DNA of 64,000 bases from assembly GCA_900142905.1 (NCBI GenBank), contig FSRV01000001.1, forward strand, positions 1,984,001 to 2,048,000. Reading direction: 5' to 3'. This document shows, piece after piece, positions 50,409 through 59,967 of this stretch. The notes beneath the pieces were generated by a model, which was not told where the DNA came from, did not search any database, and saw only the letters and a list, made by a program, of their open reading frames with translations. Position 1 is the first letter of the stretch; each line of letters starts with the position of its first letter. The position numbers and the translations under genes were made by a program. The stretch comes from Burkholderia sp. GAS332 (GTDB lineage: Bacteria; Pseudomonadota; Gammaproteobacteria; Burkholderiales; Burkholderiaceae).

Positions 50409-51605
50409 ATGAGTAATGCAATGAAAGAGGTAGTGGTGGTAAGCGGTGTGCGTACGGCAATCGGCGGTTTTGGCGGCAGTCTGAAGGATTTCCCACCGAC
50501 AGACCTCGCCGCACGCGTCGTGCGTGAAGCGCTGGCGCGCGCGGACGTGTCGGGTGACGATGTCGGGCATGTGGTGTTCGGCAGCGTTGTGCATACCGAA
50601 CCGAAAGACATGTATATGGCCCGCGTGGCGGCGATCCACGGCGGCGTCGCGCAACATGCGCCCGCGTTAACGGTCAACCGCTTGTGCGGCTCGGGCTTGC
50701 AGGCTATCGTTACGGCCGCGCAAAGCGTGCTGCTCGGCGACGCCGATATCGCAGTCGCCGGTGGCGCGGAAAACATGAGCCGCGCGCCGTATTCCATGCC
50801 GGCTGCGCGCTTTGGTCAGCGCATGGGCGATGCGCGCCTCGTCGACATGATGGTCGGCGCGCTGAACGACCCGTTCCAGTCGATCCATATGGGCGTCACC
50901 GCCGAGAACGTCGCGCGCAAGTACGAGATCTCGCGCGAAACGCAGGACGCGCTCGCGCTCGAATCGCATCGCCGCGCGGCCAACGCGATTTCCGCCGGCT
51001 ACTTCAAGGACCAGATCCTGCCGATCACGATTCCGTCGAAGAAGGGTGACGTCGTGTTCGATACGGATGAGCACACGCGGATGAACGCAACGGCCGAAGA
51101 CTTCTCCAAGCTGAAGCCGGTGTTCGCGAAGGAGAACGGCACGGTGACAGCGGGCAACGCGTCGGGCATCAACGACGCCGCTGCGGCGGTGGTGCTGATG
51201 GAGCGCAGCGTCGCTGAAAAGCGCGGCATCAAGCCGCTGGCACGGCTGGTTTCGTACGCGCATGCGGGTGTCGATCCGGCCTACATGGGCATTGGCCCGG
51301 TGCCGGCGACGCGCAAGGCGCTCGAACGTGCCGGCCTGACGGTCGCCGATCTCGATGTTATCGAAGCGAACGAAGCGTTTGCCGCTCAGGCGTGCGCGGT
51401 CAGCAAGGAACTCGGCTTCGATCCGGCCAAGGTCAATCCCAACGGCTCGGGCATTTCGCTTGGCCACCCGATCGGCGCGACTGGCGCGCTGATTACCGTC
51501 AAGGCGCTGTATGAATTGCAGCGGATCGGCGGCCGCTATGCGCTGGTGACGATGTGTATCGGCGGTGGCCAGGGCATCGCGGCCATCTTCGAAAACCTTC
51601 AGTAA
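50409..51605 (+). CDS. Acetyl-CoA acetyltransferase (thiolase)
   Basis: This 398-residue thiolase has nucleophile Cys93 (NRLCGSGLQA), His in GHPIGATGA and the second Cys in CIGGGQG, with NEAFAAQ. It either joins two acetyl-CoA to acetoacetyl-CoA or cleaves 3-ketoacyl-CoA; as part of this operon degradation is likelier. The start follows AGGAGCGAGACG. It lies 43 bp after the ETF-QO gene. Confidence 0.93.
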   Translation: MSNAMKEVVVVSGVRTAIGGFGGSLKDFPPTDLAARVVREALARADVSGDDVGHVVFGSVVHTEPKDMYMARVAAIHGGVAQHAPALTVNRLCGSGLQAIVTAAQSVLLGDADIAVAGGAENMSRAPYSMPAARFGQRMGDARLVDMMVGALNDPFQSIHMGVTAENVARKYEISRETQDALALESHRRAANAISAGYFKDQILPITIPSKKGDVVFDTDEHTRMNATAEDFSKLKPVFAKENGTVTAGNASGINDAAAAVVLMERSVAEKRGIKPLARLVSYAHAGVDPAYMGIGPVPATRKALERAGLTVADLDVIEANEAFAAQACAVSKELGFDPAKVNPNGSGISLGHPIGATGALITVKALYELQRIGGRYALVTMCIGGGQGIAAIFENLQ

Positions 51606-51642
51606 AGCAGGCGTGCCGCGTCGCGGTACGCAGGAGACAAGC

Positions 51643-52494
51643 ATGACAATTGAAACGGTAGGGGTCGTCGGCGCAGGCACGATGGGCAACGGTATTGCTC
51701 AAGCCGCCGCGGTTGCCGGACTCAGAACCATTCTGATCGACGTTAGCGATGCCGCATTGGGCAAAGGCGTCGCCGCCCTGACAGCCATCCTTGACCGGCT
51801 CGTCGCCAAAGAGAAGCTGGACGTGGCGACACGCGATGCGGCGCTCGCCCGCATCGAAACGTCGACCGACTATGGGCGACTTGCGGCGGCGGATCTCGTG
51901 GTCGAAGCTGCCACCGAAAACCTTGATTTGAAGCTTCGCATACTGAAGCAGATTGAATCTGTGGTGCGGCCTGATGCGATCATCGCTTCGAACACCTCTT
52001 CGATCTCGATCACCTCGCTAGGCGCGGCGCTCGCCGATCCGTCGCGCTTTATCGGCTTGCATTTCTTCAATCCGGTCCCAATGATGCCGCTCGTCGAAAT
52101 TATTCGCGGCTTGCAGACCAGCGCGGCGACTGCCGAAGCGGTTCGCGAATTGACGGTAAGACTCGACAAGTCGCCCATTGGTGTCAAGAACTCGCCCGGG
52201 TTCGTGGTCAACCGGATTCTGGTGCCGATGATTAACGAAGCCTTTTTTCTGCTTGCAGAGGGCGTTGCCACGGCTGAGGAGATCGACGCCGGTATGCGTC
52301 TTGGCGCAAGCCACCCCATTGGCCCGCTGGCGCTCGCAGACCTGGTGGGACTCGACGTCTGCCTGTCCGTCTTGGACGTATTCGTCAAGGACTTTGGTGA
52401 CTCGAAATATCGCGCGTGCCCGTTGCTGCGCGAGCTCGTGGCTGCCGGCCGCTTGGGTCGCAAGGCTGGGCAAGGCGTCTATCGCTACGACTGA
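51643..52494 (+). CDS. 3-hydroxybutyryl-CoA (3-hydroxyacyl-CoA) dehydrogenase
   Basis: The 283-residue NAD-dependent dehydrogenase has Rossmann motif VGVVGAGTMGNGIAQAAA, catalytic His140 in FIGLHFFNPVPMM with Glu/Asn partners (VVEAATEN, ASNTSS), and the C-terminal SPGFVVNRIL dimer domain. The ATG at 51643 follows CAGGAGACAAGC. It completes the acyl-CoA dehydrogenase, thiolase and hydroxyacyl-CoA dehydrogenase set; an enoyl-CoA hydratase is missing from the operon. Confidence 0.93.
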   Translation: MTIETVGVVGAGTMGNGIAQAAAVAGLRTILIDVSDAALGKGVAALTAILDRLVAKEKLDVATRDAALARIETSTDYGRLAAADLVVEAATENLDLKLRILKQIESVVRPDAIIASNTSSISITSLGAALADPSRFIGLHFFNPVPMMPLVEIIRGLQTSAATAEAVRELTVRLDKSPIGVKNSPGFVVNRILVPMINEAFFLLAEGVATAEEIDAGMRLGASHPIGPLALADLVGLDVCLSVLDVFVKDFGDSKYRACPLLRELVAAGRLGRKAGQGVYRYD

Positions 52495-52530
52495 GCCGCG
52501 CGCCAGTGAGCAAATTGCGCGGGACCCCTG

Positions 52531-52568
52531 ACCGGTAGAAGTCGCACGCGAGTGCGAGTTCTACCGGT
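52531..52568. terminator. Long hairpin after the beta-oxidation operon
   Basis: ACCGGTAGAA (52531-52540) pairs perfectly with TTCTACCGGT (52559-52568). Inside, TCGCAC and GTGCGA pair around GCGA with one mismatched G-G between the stems. It is a strong structure 37 bp after the stop, without a T-tract, so it may be a terminator or a repeated intergenic element. Confidence 0.5.
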
Positions 52569-52739
52569 AGAGCGTCGCCGCGCACGAGAAAACTGGTCGA
52601 ACACGGTTCCGATGAAACTGACCGCCGGCCGTGTTTCCTTTTCCGTGAGGGGGAGGTTCGCTGCCGGTGCCTCTAGGCGATGACCTTATGTCATTCCGGT
52701 CTCGCACTTGTTGAGCTTACCTAACTTTCCGGATACATC

Positions 52740-53882
52740 ATGCACATCGGAGTGCCAGCCGAGGCGCGCGCGCACGAAACCCGCGTCGCCGCGACGCCCG
52801 AAACGGTCAAGAAGTACGTGACCCAGGGCCACCGGGTCACGATCCAGAGCAGCGCCGGCACCGGCGCCAGTTTTCCTGACGAAGCCTTTACAGCCGCCGG
52901 CGCGGAAATCGTCGACGCGGCCACTGCTTTTGGGGCTGATCTCGTCCTCAAGGTCCAGTCCCCGACTGATGCCGAGTTGCCGCTTCTGAAGCGCGGCGCG
53001 ACGCTGGTCGGCATGCTCGATCCGTTTAATACCGAAAACTCATCAAAGCTGGCGGCTGCGGGCGTCACCGCGTTCGCTTTGGAAGCCGCGCCGCGGACTA
53101 CCCGCGCGCAGAGCCTCGACGTGCTGTCATCGCAGGCGAACATTGCCGGGTACAAGGCGGTGCTGCTGGCGGCCACGCTTTATCCGCGCTTCATGCCGAT
53201 GCTGATGACCGCTGCGGGCACCGTGAAAGCGGCCCGCGTGCTGATTCTTGGCGCGGGCGTGGCCGGTCTGCAGGCGATTGCGACCGCCAAGCGCCTGGGC
53301 GCGGTGATCGAAGCCTCCGACGTGCGTCCGGCGGTCAAGGAGCAGATCGAATCGCTCGGCGCCAAATTCCTCGATGTGCCTTACGAAACCGATGAAGAGC
53401 GCGAAGCCGCGCAGGGCGTGGGCGGTTATGCGCGGCCGATGCCGCCTTCGTGGCTGGCGCGCCAGTCGGTGCTGGTCCACGAGCGGGCCAAACAGGCCGA
53501 CGTGGTGATTTCCACCGCGCTGATTCCAGGCCGGGCCGCACCGACGCTGATCTCGGTGGAAACCGTGCAGGCGATGAAACCCGGCTCCGTGCTGGTGGAC
53601 CTGGCGGCAGGACGCGGCGCCGAGTACGAAGGCCGGCGCGGCGGCAACTGCCCGTTGACCGAAGCCGATCAGGTCGTCCTGAAGCATGGCGTGACGATCG
53701 TCGGCTATACGAACCTGGCCTCGATGGTGCCCGCCGACGCGTCGTCCTTATACGCGCGCAACCTGCTCGACTTCCTCAAGCTGATCATCACCAAGGAAGG
53801 CGCCCTGAACATCGATCTCGCAGACGACATCGTCGCGGCCACGCTGCTGGCCCGCGACGGCGAAGTCACGCGCAAGACCTGA
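52740..53882 (+). CDS. pntAA: NAD(P) transhydrogenase subunit alpha part 1
   Basis: The 380-residue NAD(H)-binding domain I of the proton-translocating transhydrogenase starts MHIGVPAEARAHETRVAATPETV (alanine-dehydrogenase-like N-domain) and has the Rossmann motif ARVLILGAGVAGLQAIATAKRLGA, the mobile loop GGYARPMPPSWLA and VLVDLAAGRGAEYEGRRGGNCPLT. The gene is split into three, as in many alpha- and beta-proteobacteria. It is followed 27 bp later by the membrane part. Confidence 0.95.
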   Translation: MHIGVPAEARAHETRVAATPETVKKYVTQGHRVTIQSSAGTGASFPDEAFTAAGAEIVDAATAFGADLVLKVQSPTDAELPLLKRGATLVGMLDPFNTENSSKLAAAGVTAFALEAAPRTTRAQSLDVLSSQANIAGYKAVLLAATLYPRFMPMLMTAAGTVKAARVLILGAGVAGLQAIATAKRLGAVIEASDVRPAVKEQIESLGAKFLDVPYETDEEREAAQGVGGYARPMPPSWLARQSVLVHERAKQADVVISTALIPGRAAPTLISVETVQAMKPGSVLVDLAAGRGAEYEGRRGGNCPLTEADQVVLKHGVTIVGYTNLASMVPADASSLYARNLLDFLKLIITKEGALNIDLADDIVAATLLARDGEVTRKT

Positions 53883-53909
53883 AGCGAATTACTACCTAGG
53901 AGAGCGGCG

Positions 53910-54254
53910 ATGGAAGTCATCAACCACACCGTCATCAACCTGATCATCTTCGTGCTGGCGATCTACGTCGGTTACCACGTCGTCTGGAACGTCACGCCCG
54001 CACTGCACACGCCGCTGATGGCCGTGACCAACGCGATCTCGGCGATCGTGATCGTCGGCGCAATGCTGGCCGCGGGCCTCACGCTCGGCACGCCCGGCAA
54101 GTTCTTCGGCACGCTGGCCGTCGCGCTCGCGGCGGTGAACGTGTTCGGCGGCTTTCTCGTCACGAGGCGAATGCTGGAGATGTTCCGCAAGAAAGAGCCG
54201 AAGAAGCTCACTATCGACAAAACTGCGGACAAGACGGCCAAGGAGAACGCGTAA
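53910..54254 (+). CDS. pntAB: NAD(P) transhydrogenase subunit alpha part 2
   Basis: This 114-residue membrane part of the alpha subunit has an N-terminal hydrophobic segment ([19 protein letters not shown]), a [22 protein letters not shown] helix, a [23 protein letters not shown] helix and a lysine-rich end. It is the second of the three split-transhydrogenase genes, and its TAA shares its last base with the ATG of pntB. Confidence 0.95.
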   Translation: MEVINHTVINLIIFVLAIYVGYHVVWNVTPALHTPLMAVTNAISAIVIVGAMLAAGLTLGTPGKFFGTLAVALAAVNVFGGFLVTRRMLEMFRKKEPKKLTIDKTADKTAKENA

Positions 54255-55708
54255 TGAGTCTGAACGTCGTCACGCTGCTTTATCTGGTCGCCTCGGTCTG
54301 CTTCATCCAGGCGCTCAAGGGGCTGTCGAATCCGAAGACGGCGCGCACCGGCAATACCTTCGGCATGGTCGGGATGGCGATTGCCATTCTTACGACCATT
54401 GCGCTGATCGTTAAGCAGGCCGCCGGGCTGGGCTCGAATCTGGCACTCGGACTCGGCCTGCTGTTTGCCGCGCTGATTGTCGGCGGCGCGATCGGCGCGT
54501 TCGTCGCGGCGCGCGTCGAGATGACCAAGATGCCGGAACTGGTCGCGGCGATGCACTCGCTGATCGGTCTTGCCGCTGTCTGTATCGCGTATGCGGTGGT
54601 GTCGGAACCGTCGGCCTTCAGTCTCGTCGATCCGGACAATCCGATTCCGGGCTTCCTGCCATACGGCAATCGCGTCGAGCTGTTTATCGGCACGTTCGTC
54701 GGGGCGATTACGTTCTCCGGGTCGGTGATCGCGTTCGGCAAGCTGTCGGGCAAGTACAAGTTCCGCCTGTTCCAGGGCGCACCGGTCGTTTATGCAGGGC
54801 AGCACCTGATCAACCTGCTGCTCGCGCTCGCGATGCTCGGCTTCGGCGTGATCTTCTTCCTCACGCAGTCGTGGTTGCCGTTCATCATCATGACGCTGAT
54901 CGCGTTCGTGCTGGGTGTGCTGATCATCATCCCGATCGGCGGTGCGGATATGCCGGTGGTGGTGTCGATGCTCAACTCGTACTCGGGCTGGGCGGCGGCG
55001 GGCATCGGTTTCTCGCTGAACAATCCGATGCTGATCATCGCGGGCTCGCTGGTGGGGTCGTCGGGTGCGATCCTGTCGTACATCATGTGCCGCGCGATGA
55101 ACCGCTCGTTCTTCAACGTGATTCTCGGCGGTTTCGGGAATGAAGCGGGCGCAGCGGTGGCGGGTGGGTCGGCGGAGCAGCGTCCGGTGAAATCCGGTTC
55201 GGCCGATGATGCGTCGTTCATGCTCGGCAATGCTGAAACCGTGGTGATCGTGCCGGGTTACGGGTTGGCAGTGGCTCGTGCACAGCATGCGTTGAAGGAG
55301 CTGACCGACAAGCTGGTCGAGAAGGGCATCGAGGTGAAGTACGCGATTCATCCGGTGGCCGGTCGGATGCCGGGACACATGAACGTGCTGCTTGCCGAAG
55401 CCGAAGTGCCGTACGACATGGTCTACGAAATGGACGACATCAATGGCGAGTTCGGTCAGGTCGACGTGGTGCTGGTGCTCGGCGCGAACGACGTGGTGAA
55501 TCCGGCGGCGAAGACCGATCCGAAGTCGCCGATCGCGGGCATGCCGATTATCGAGGCTTACAAGGCGCGCACGGTCATCGTGAACAAGCGGTCGATGGCG
55601 GCGGGTTATGCCGGTCTCGACAACGACCTGTTCTACATGGACAAGACGATGATGGTGTTCGGCGACGCGAAGAAGGTGATCGAAGATATGGTGAAGGCGG
55701 TGGAGTAA
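54254..55708 (+). CDS. pntB: NAD(P) transhydrogenase subunit beta
   Basis: The 484-residue beta subunit has about nine transmembrane segments (1-280), among them [16 protein letters not shown] (conserved His) and [24 protein letters not shown], followed by the NADP(H)-binding domain III (about 310-484) with [32 protein letters not shown] and [17 protein letters not shown]. It couples proton entry to hydride transfer from NADH to NADP+. This supplies NADPH, which in this window could serve monooxygenases and PHA precursor synthesis. Confidence 0.95.
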   Translation: MSLNVVTLLYLVASVCFIQALKGLSNPKTARTGNTFGMVGMAIAILTTIALIVKQAAGLGSNLALGLGLLFAALIVGGAIGAFVAARVEMTKMPELVAAMHSLIGLAAVCIAYAVVSEPSAFSLVDPDNPIPGFLPYGNRVELFIGTFVGAITFSGSVIAFGKLSGKYKFRLFQGAPVVYAGQHLINLLLALAMLGFGVIFFLTQSWLPFIIMTLIAFVLGVLIIIPIGGADMPVVVSMLNSYSGWAAAGIGFSLNNPMLIIAGSLVGSSGAILSYIMCRAMNRSFFNVILGGFGNEAGAAVAGGSAEQRPVKSGSADDASFMLGNAETVVIVPGYGLAVARAQHALKELTDKLVEKGIEVKYAIHPVAGRMPGHMNVLLAEAEVPYDMVYEMDDINGEFGQVDVVLVLGANDVVNPAAKTDPKSPIAGMPIIEAYKARTVIVNKRSMAAGYAGLDNDLFYMDKTMMVFGDAKKVIEDMVKAVE

Positions 55709-55715
55709 CGCGCCT

Positions 55716-55757
55716 CGGCGGTTCGCGGCTTGCCTTGGGGCGGGCGGCGAACCGTCG
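55716..55757. terminator. Hairpin between convergent pntB and ohr
   Basis: CGGCGGTTCGC (55716-55726) pairs with GCGAACCGTCG (55747-55757) with one G-T wobble, 7 bp after the pntB stop. It lies between convergent genes and may end both; no clear T-tract is present. Confidence 0.5.
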
Positions 55758-55802
55758 GTCATGCAGCCTGGACGCGTCTGCGTCCTTACCGCGGCTTCGC
55801 AA

Positions 55803-56228
55803 TCAGACCAGCGTTAGCTTGACGTCGATGTTGTTGCGCGTCGCGTTCGAATACGGACAGACGACGTGCGCTTTGTCGATCAGCGCTTGCGCCTGTTCGC
55901 GGTCCATGCCGGGCAGCGAGATGATGAGTTCGACTTCGATGCCGAAGCCATTGGGGATCTGTCCGATTCCGACCTTGCCGTCGATGGCGACGTCCTTCGG
56001 CAAGGCGATCTTCTCGCGTGCGCTCACGGCCCTCAGCGCACCGATGAAGCATGCGCTATAGCCCGCCGCGAAGAGTTGCTCAGGGTTCGTTCCGTCGCCG
56101 CCTGCGCCGCCGAGCTCCTTCGGCGTCGTCAGCTTGAGATCGAGGTTGCTTTCGGGAACCGTCGCGCGTCCGTCGCGCCCGCCGGTAACGTGCGCATGAG
56201 CACGGTACAAGACTTTTTCAACTTTCAT
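55803..56228 (-). CDS. ohr: Organic hydroperoxide resistance protein (Ohr/OsmC family)
   Basis: The 141-residue protein has the two catalytic Cys of Ohr: Cys60 ([10 protein letters not shown]) and Cys124 ([12 protein letters not shown]), plus Arg21. It reduces organic hydroperoxides with lipoyl or thiol reductants. AAAGGAGTCTCGC lies before the ATG. No adjacent OhrR gene is present; regulation is not visible. Confidence 0.93.
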   Translation of the reverse strand: MKVEKVLYRAHAHVTGGRDGRATVPESNLDLKLTTPKELGGAGGDGTNPEQLFAAGYSACFIGALRAVSAREKIALPKDVAIDGKVGIGQIPNGFGIEVELIISLPGMDREQAQALIDKAHVVCPYSNATRNNIDVKLTLV

Positions 56229-56560
56229 GCGAGACTCCTTTGCGTGTCAGGGTAGTCGACAATTTCCCGGTGTTGCAGCAGGCGAAAGACCGCACCATTA
56301 GACAATAAGCTTAGGACGCCAGCAAGCGTGGTGACATGACATATTCATGTAGGTACAACACGGCTGCCCGCGCTTCCGGACGACGATCCGGATCGGCCCG
56401 GCGAACGTTGACACGTTCCGTCCGCCCCGAGGTCGGCGGTCCTCATCGCGCGCATTTGCACTAGACTTGGAACACGTGGTGTGCGGGCATTGCGCCGGGC
56501 ACGCGGTCATGATCGCTCGCCATATAGGCGGGACGGAACCCTTGAACGGGAGTGTTAGCC
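56229..56560. other. Divergent intergenic region ohr/BKACE
   Basis: This 332-bp region lies between two divergent genes. No open frame with protein character and no strong repeat is seen. It should carry the promoters of both genes; I do not recognise their elements. Confidence 0.4.
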
Positions 56561-57391
56561 ATGAGTGAACCGTGCATTATCTCCGTTGCCATCACGGGCT
56601 CAGTTCCGCGCAAGAAGGACAACCCGGCTGTGCCGGTCACGATCTCCGAGCAGATTGAAAGCACGCACGAAGCGTACGAAGCCGGCGCATCGCTGGTTCA
56701 TCTGCACGTGCGTGACGAACAGGAGAACTCCAGTTCCGACCGGTCCAGTTTCGCCGCGCTCCAGGAGGGCATCCGCAAGCACTGCCCCGACATCATCATT
56801 CAGTTTTCGACAGGTGGTCGTGGCCGTTCGTTCGAGCAACGCGGCGCGATGCTCGATCTGCGTCCGGACATGGCATCGCTCGCAACGGGTTCTGTCAATT
56901 TTCCGACTACGGTCTATGAAAATCCGCCGGACTTTGTGCGTGCGCTTGCACAAATGATGCTCGACTACGATGTCAAACCGGAAATCGAGATCTTTGATCT
57001 GGCGATGTTGTACAGCACCGTGGACCTCGTGCAACAAGGGCTGCTGAAATCGCCTGTACACGTTCAGTTCGTGATGGGTGTAAAAAACGCGCTGCCCGCG
57101 CGTCGCGAGATTCTTGAGTTCGAGGTACAGCAACTCAAGGCACTCCTGCCGCATGCAACGTGGACCGCCGCGGGTATCGGACGGCATCAGTTGGAAGTCA
57201 ATTACTGGACGCTTGAAATGGGCGGGCACTGCCGCACGGGTTTGGAAGACAATGTGCGCTGGGACAAGGACACGCTGGCGAAGAGCAATGCGCAACTGGT
57301 CGCGCGGGTGGCCTCATTGTGCGGCGAATATGGCCGGCCGGTGGCGAGCGCTGCCAAAGCGCGCGACATGCTGGGTCTTCCGGCCAGATAG
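56561..57391 (+). CDS. Beta-keto acid cleavage enzyme (BKACE, DUF849 family)
   Basis: The product has 276 residues from the ATG at 56561 after GGGAG. The fold and metal site are those of Kce-like enzymes: VHLHVRD with His47 and His49, the FSTGGRG and GSVNFPTTVYENPPD substrate-loop segments, VQFVMGVK and GGHCRTGLEDN with the conserved Glu. BKACEs take a beta-keto acid and acetyl-CoA and give acetoacetate and a new acyl-CoA. The precise keto acid depends on active-site residues that I cannot class by eye. It precedes phaC on the same strand. Confidence 0.87.
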   Translation: MSEPCIISVAITGSVPRKKDNPAVPVTISEQIESTHEAYEAGASLVHLHVRDEQENSSSDRSSFAALQEGIRKHCPDIIIQFSTGGRGRSFEQRGAMLDLRPDMASLATGSVNFPTTVYENPPDFVRALAQMMLDYDVKPEIEIFDLAMLYSTVDLVQQGLLKSPVHVQFVMGVKNALPARREILEFEVQQLKALLPHATWTAAGIGRHQLEVNYWTLEMGGHCRTGLEDNVRWDKDTLAKSNAQLVARVASLCGEYGRPVASAAKARDMLGLPAR

Positions 57392-57573
57392 GCGGGCGGG
57401 AAGCGCCACCGTCTCGCCCGGCGTCCGGTCGCCCTGAAGGGCGCGTTCAATGCTCGAACAGTTGAAGGTGCCGGGCGTGGTAATGTCGCGTGTGGCCCCA
57501 CTCGCATGAAACGCGCGATCGCGTCACGATGCGAGGCGCGTCAGATTGTGTGATCAGACCTTCAGGAGACAAC

Positions 57574-59304
57574 ATGGCCGCGCCGTTCAACATGCCAGAT
57601 GAGTTCGTCCAGGGATTCTTCAAATCGGGGCAGACGCTGCTGCGGGCCTACACCGGCGTAGTGGGACACGCAGGCGACGCGCCGTCCGTCCCCGCAAATC
57701 AGCCGGCGCTCGCGCTCGCGCAGGCCCAAGCGCATTACTGGCAACAGCAGATGGCGCTTTATATGGGCATGATGGCGAGAGCCTCGGGCGTGACCACGGA
57801 GCCCACCGTTGCGCCCGAGCGCGGCGACCGGCGCTTCAGTTCGGACGCCTGGCGCGACAACCCCTGGTACAGCCTGCTCAAGCAGACGTATTTATTGAAT
57901 TCGCGACTGCTGAACGACATGGTCGAAGCGGCGGGTGTCGGTGAACAGGAGAAGCACAAGCTGCGCTTTTACGCGCGCCAGTTCATCGACTCGATGAGTC
58001 CCGCCAACTTCGCCGTCACCAATCCTGACGCTATTGAGGCGGCCGTCGAGACGCAGGGCGAAAGCCTGCGCGCGGGCTTCGCCAACCTGCTCGAAGATCT
58101 GAAGCACGGACGCATCTCGATCACCGATGAAAGCGCCTTCGAAGTGGGCCGCAATGTGGCGGTGTCGAAGGGGTCGGTGGTCTTCGAGAACGAGCTTTTC
58201 CAGTTGATCCAGTACGCGCCGCTCACGGACAAGGTTGCCGAGCGGCCGCTCGTGATCGTGCCGCCTTGCATCAACAAGTTCTATATCCTCGATCTGCAGC
58301 CGGAGAACTCGTTCGTGCGCTTCGCATGCGAGCAAGGGCAGACGGTGTTCCTCGTGTCGTGGCGCAACCCGGATGCGGAACTTGGCCACACCACGTGGGA
58401 CGATTACGTCGAGAGCGGCGCGATCAAGGCGATCGAAGTGGGCCGCGCGATCAGTGGCGCCGACAAGGTCAACGCGGTCGGCTGGTGTGTCGGCGGGACG
58501 ATATTGTCGTCGGCGCTCGCGCTGCTGCGTGCGCGCGGCGATGAATCGGTGGCGAGTCTCACGCTCCTCACAACGATGCTCGACTTCAGCGATCCAGGCG
58601 ACCTCGGCGTCTTTATCGATGAGCAGGGCGTGTCGCAGCGCGAGCAGACGATTGGGCAGGGCGGTATCTATTCCGGCGGCGAACTCGGTTTCGTGTTCCA
58701 GACGCTCCGCGCCAACGATCTGATCTGGCCGTATGTTGTGAACAATTACCTGAAGGGCGGCGCGCCGCAGGCGTTCGACCTGCTCTACTGGAACGCCGAC
58801 AGCACCAATCTGCCTGGCCCGATGTATGCTTGGTATCTGCGCAACATGTATCTGGAGAACAACCTGTGCAAGCCGGGCAAGCTCTCAATGTGCGGCACGC
58901 CGGTAGATTTGGGCCGTATCGACATGCCGAGCTATGTCTTCGGAACGCAGGACGATCATATCGTGCCGTGGAAGGGCGCGTATCGTTCGACGCAACTCGT
59001 CGGCGGTGACACGCAGTTCGTGCTGGGCGCCAGCGGACATATCGCGGGGGTGATCAACCCGGCATCGAAGAACAAGCGCAGCTACTGGACCGACGGCGAA
59101 CTCGGCGCCGATCCGGATGCGTGGCTCGAATCGGCGAAATCGCAGCCGGGCAGTTGGTGGACGCACTGGAGCAACTGGTTGAAACCGTATGCGGGCAAGG
59201 AAGTCGCGGCGCCAAAAAAACTGGGCAATGCGAAGTACAAGCCGATCGAACCGGCGCCAGGCCGTTACGTGGCCAAGCATCCGCCGGAAGTGACGGGCGC
59301 TTGA
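57574..59304 (+). CDS. phaC: Class I polyhydroxyalkanoate synthase
   Basis: The 576-residue synthase starts after AGGAGACAAC at 57574. It has the N-terminal PhaC domain (about 85-255) and a C-terminal alpha/beta-hydrolase domain with the lipase-like box GWCVGGT (Cys305), an acid in GTQDDHIVPW and His in GASGHIAGVINP. It polymerises 3-hydroxyacyl-CoA monomers, mostly 3-hydroxybutyryl-CoA, into granules. It lacks an adjacent phaA-phaB, so it may be a secondary phaC fed by other pathways such as the thiolase and dehydrogenase of the 46.9-52.5 kb operon; that is inference. Confidence 0.95.
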   Translation: MAAPFNMPDEFVQGFFKSGQTLLRAYTGVVGHAGDAPSVPANQPALALAQAQAHYWQQQMALYMGMMARASGVTTEPTVAPERGDRRFSSDAWRDNPWYSLLKQTYLLNSRLLNDMVEAAGVGEQEKHKLRFYARQFIDSMSPANFAVTNPDAIEAAVETQGESLRAGFANLLEDLKHGRISITDESAFEVGRNVAVSKGSVVFENELFQLIQYAPLTDKVAERPLVIVPPCINKFYILDLQPENSFVRFACEQGQTVFLVSWRNPDAELGHTTWDDYVESGAIKAIEVGRAISGADKVNAVGWCVGGTILSSALALLRARGDESVASLTLLTTMLDFSDPGDLGVFIDEQGVSQREQTIGQGGIYSGGELGFVFQTLRANDLIWPYVVNNYLKGGAPQAFDLLYWNADSTNLPGPMYAWYLRNMYLENNLCKPGKLSMCGTPVDLGRIDMPSYVFGTQDDHIVPWKGAYRSTQLVGGDTQFVLGASGHIAGVINPASKNKRSYWTDGELGADPDAWLESAKSQPGSWWTHWSNWLKPYAGKEVAAPKKLGNAKYKPIEPAPGRYVAKHPPEVTGA

Positions 59305-59305
59305 A

Positions 59306-59323
59306 CGACGCGTTTGCGCGTCG
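59306..59323. terminator. Hairpin between convergent phaC and ferritin-like gene
   Basis: CGACGCG and CGCGTCG form a perfect seven-base-pair stem with TTTG loop directly after the phaC stop. A second stem (GCGGCC with GGCCGC) lies a few bases on. These could end both convergent transcripts. Confidence 0.45.
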
Positions 59324-59361
59324 CGGCGGCCACGTCCGGGAGGCCGCTGTAGTCAGTTTGA

Positions 59362-59835
59362 TCAGGGTTGGCCCGCCTGCCGTTCGGTCGACGTCGTCAT
59401 TTCGCCCGGGCGGCGCAGCATCTTGTCGACTTCGCCCGCATGCATCTCTTCGATATGGATCATCTGACGGGCGAACTCCTCGAGTGCCACGGAGCGGTCC
59501 TCGACCAGCGCGAGCAGTTCGCGATAAAGCGCCAGCGCGAGGTTCTCGGCTTGCAGCGACTCGCGCAGGATCGACGCGATATCGAATGTGTGCGAGTCGA
59601 GGAGGGGGCCGATCGCAAGCGACGGATAGGCGCCCAGCGTGGTGATCCATTCTCCGACCTGCTGTGCGTGCAACAGCGATTCGTCGGCCTGCTCGCGCAG
59701 CCAGGAGATGATCGGAATGCGTCCGAATCCGAAAACAAGAAACGAATAGTGCGTATATCGAACGACGCCGGCTAACTCGGATTCGAGAATCCGGTTCAGC
59801 ACCGCAACGACGCCTTCCTTGTCTATCTCTGCCAT
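59362..59835 (-). CDS. Ferritin-like/bacterioferritin-type protein
   Basis: The ATG at 59835 follows AAAGGAGATGCCAA. The 157-residue helical bundle has the ligands expected of a ferritin-like diiron site: LESELAGVVRYTHYSF (Glu and Tyr/His), ADESLLHAQQVGEWI, SLQAENLALALYRELL and QMIHIEEMHAGEVDKM. The IEEMHA motif is typical of bacterioferritin-related (often DUF2202-like or Dps-side) proteins. It likely binds or oxidises iron; the subclass is not certain. It is a single gene. Confidence 0.8.
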   Translation of the reverse strand: MAEIDKEGVVAVLNRILESELAGVVRYTHYSFLVFGFGRIPIISWLREQADESLLHAQQVGEWITTLGAYPSLAIGPLLDSHTFDIASILRESLQAENLALALYRELLALVEDRSVALEEFARQMIHIEEMHAGEVDKMLRRPGEMTTSTERQAGQP

Positions 59836-59967
59836 TTGGCATCTCCTTTTGTGGCACCGCAACAGACGCATTCCGCCATTCGTCCCTCGTATCACGCCAT
59901 AGAGGTTTGACGGATATGGATTAAATGTAGTCCCGCAAGGCGATTGCGCAAGGAGTTAGTTCATGGC

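Noticed and set aside
53972..55762. Minus-strand open frame of 596 codons
   Set aside because: Complete shadow of pntAB/pntB in high-GC DNA, with low-complexity Arg/His/Asp composition and no family.
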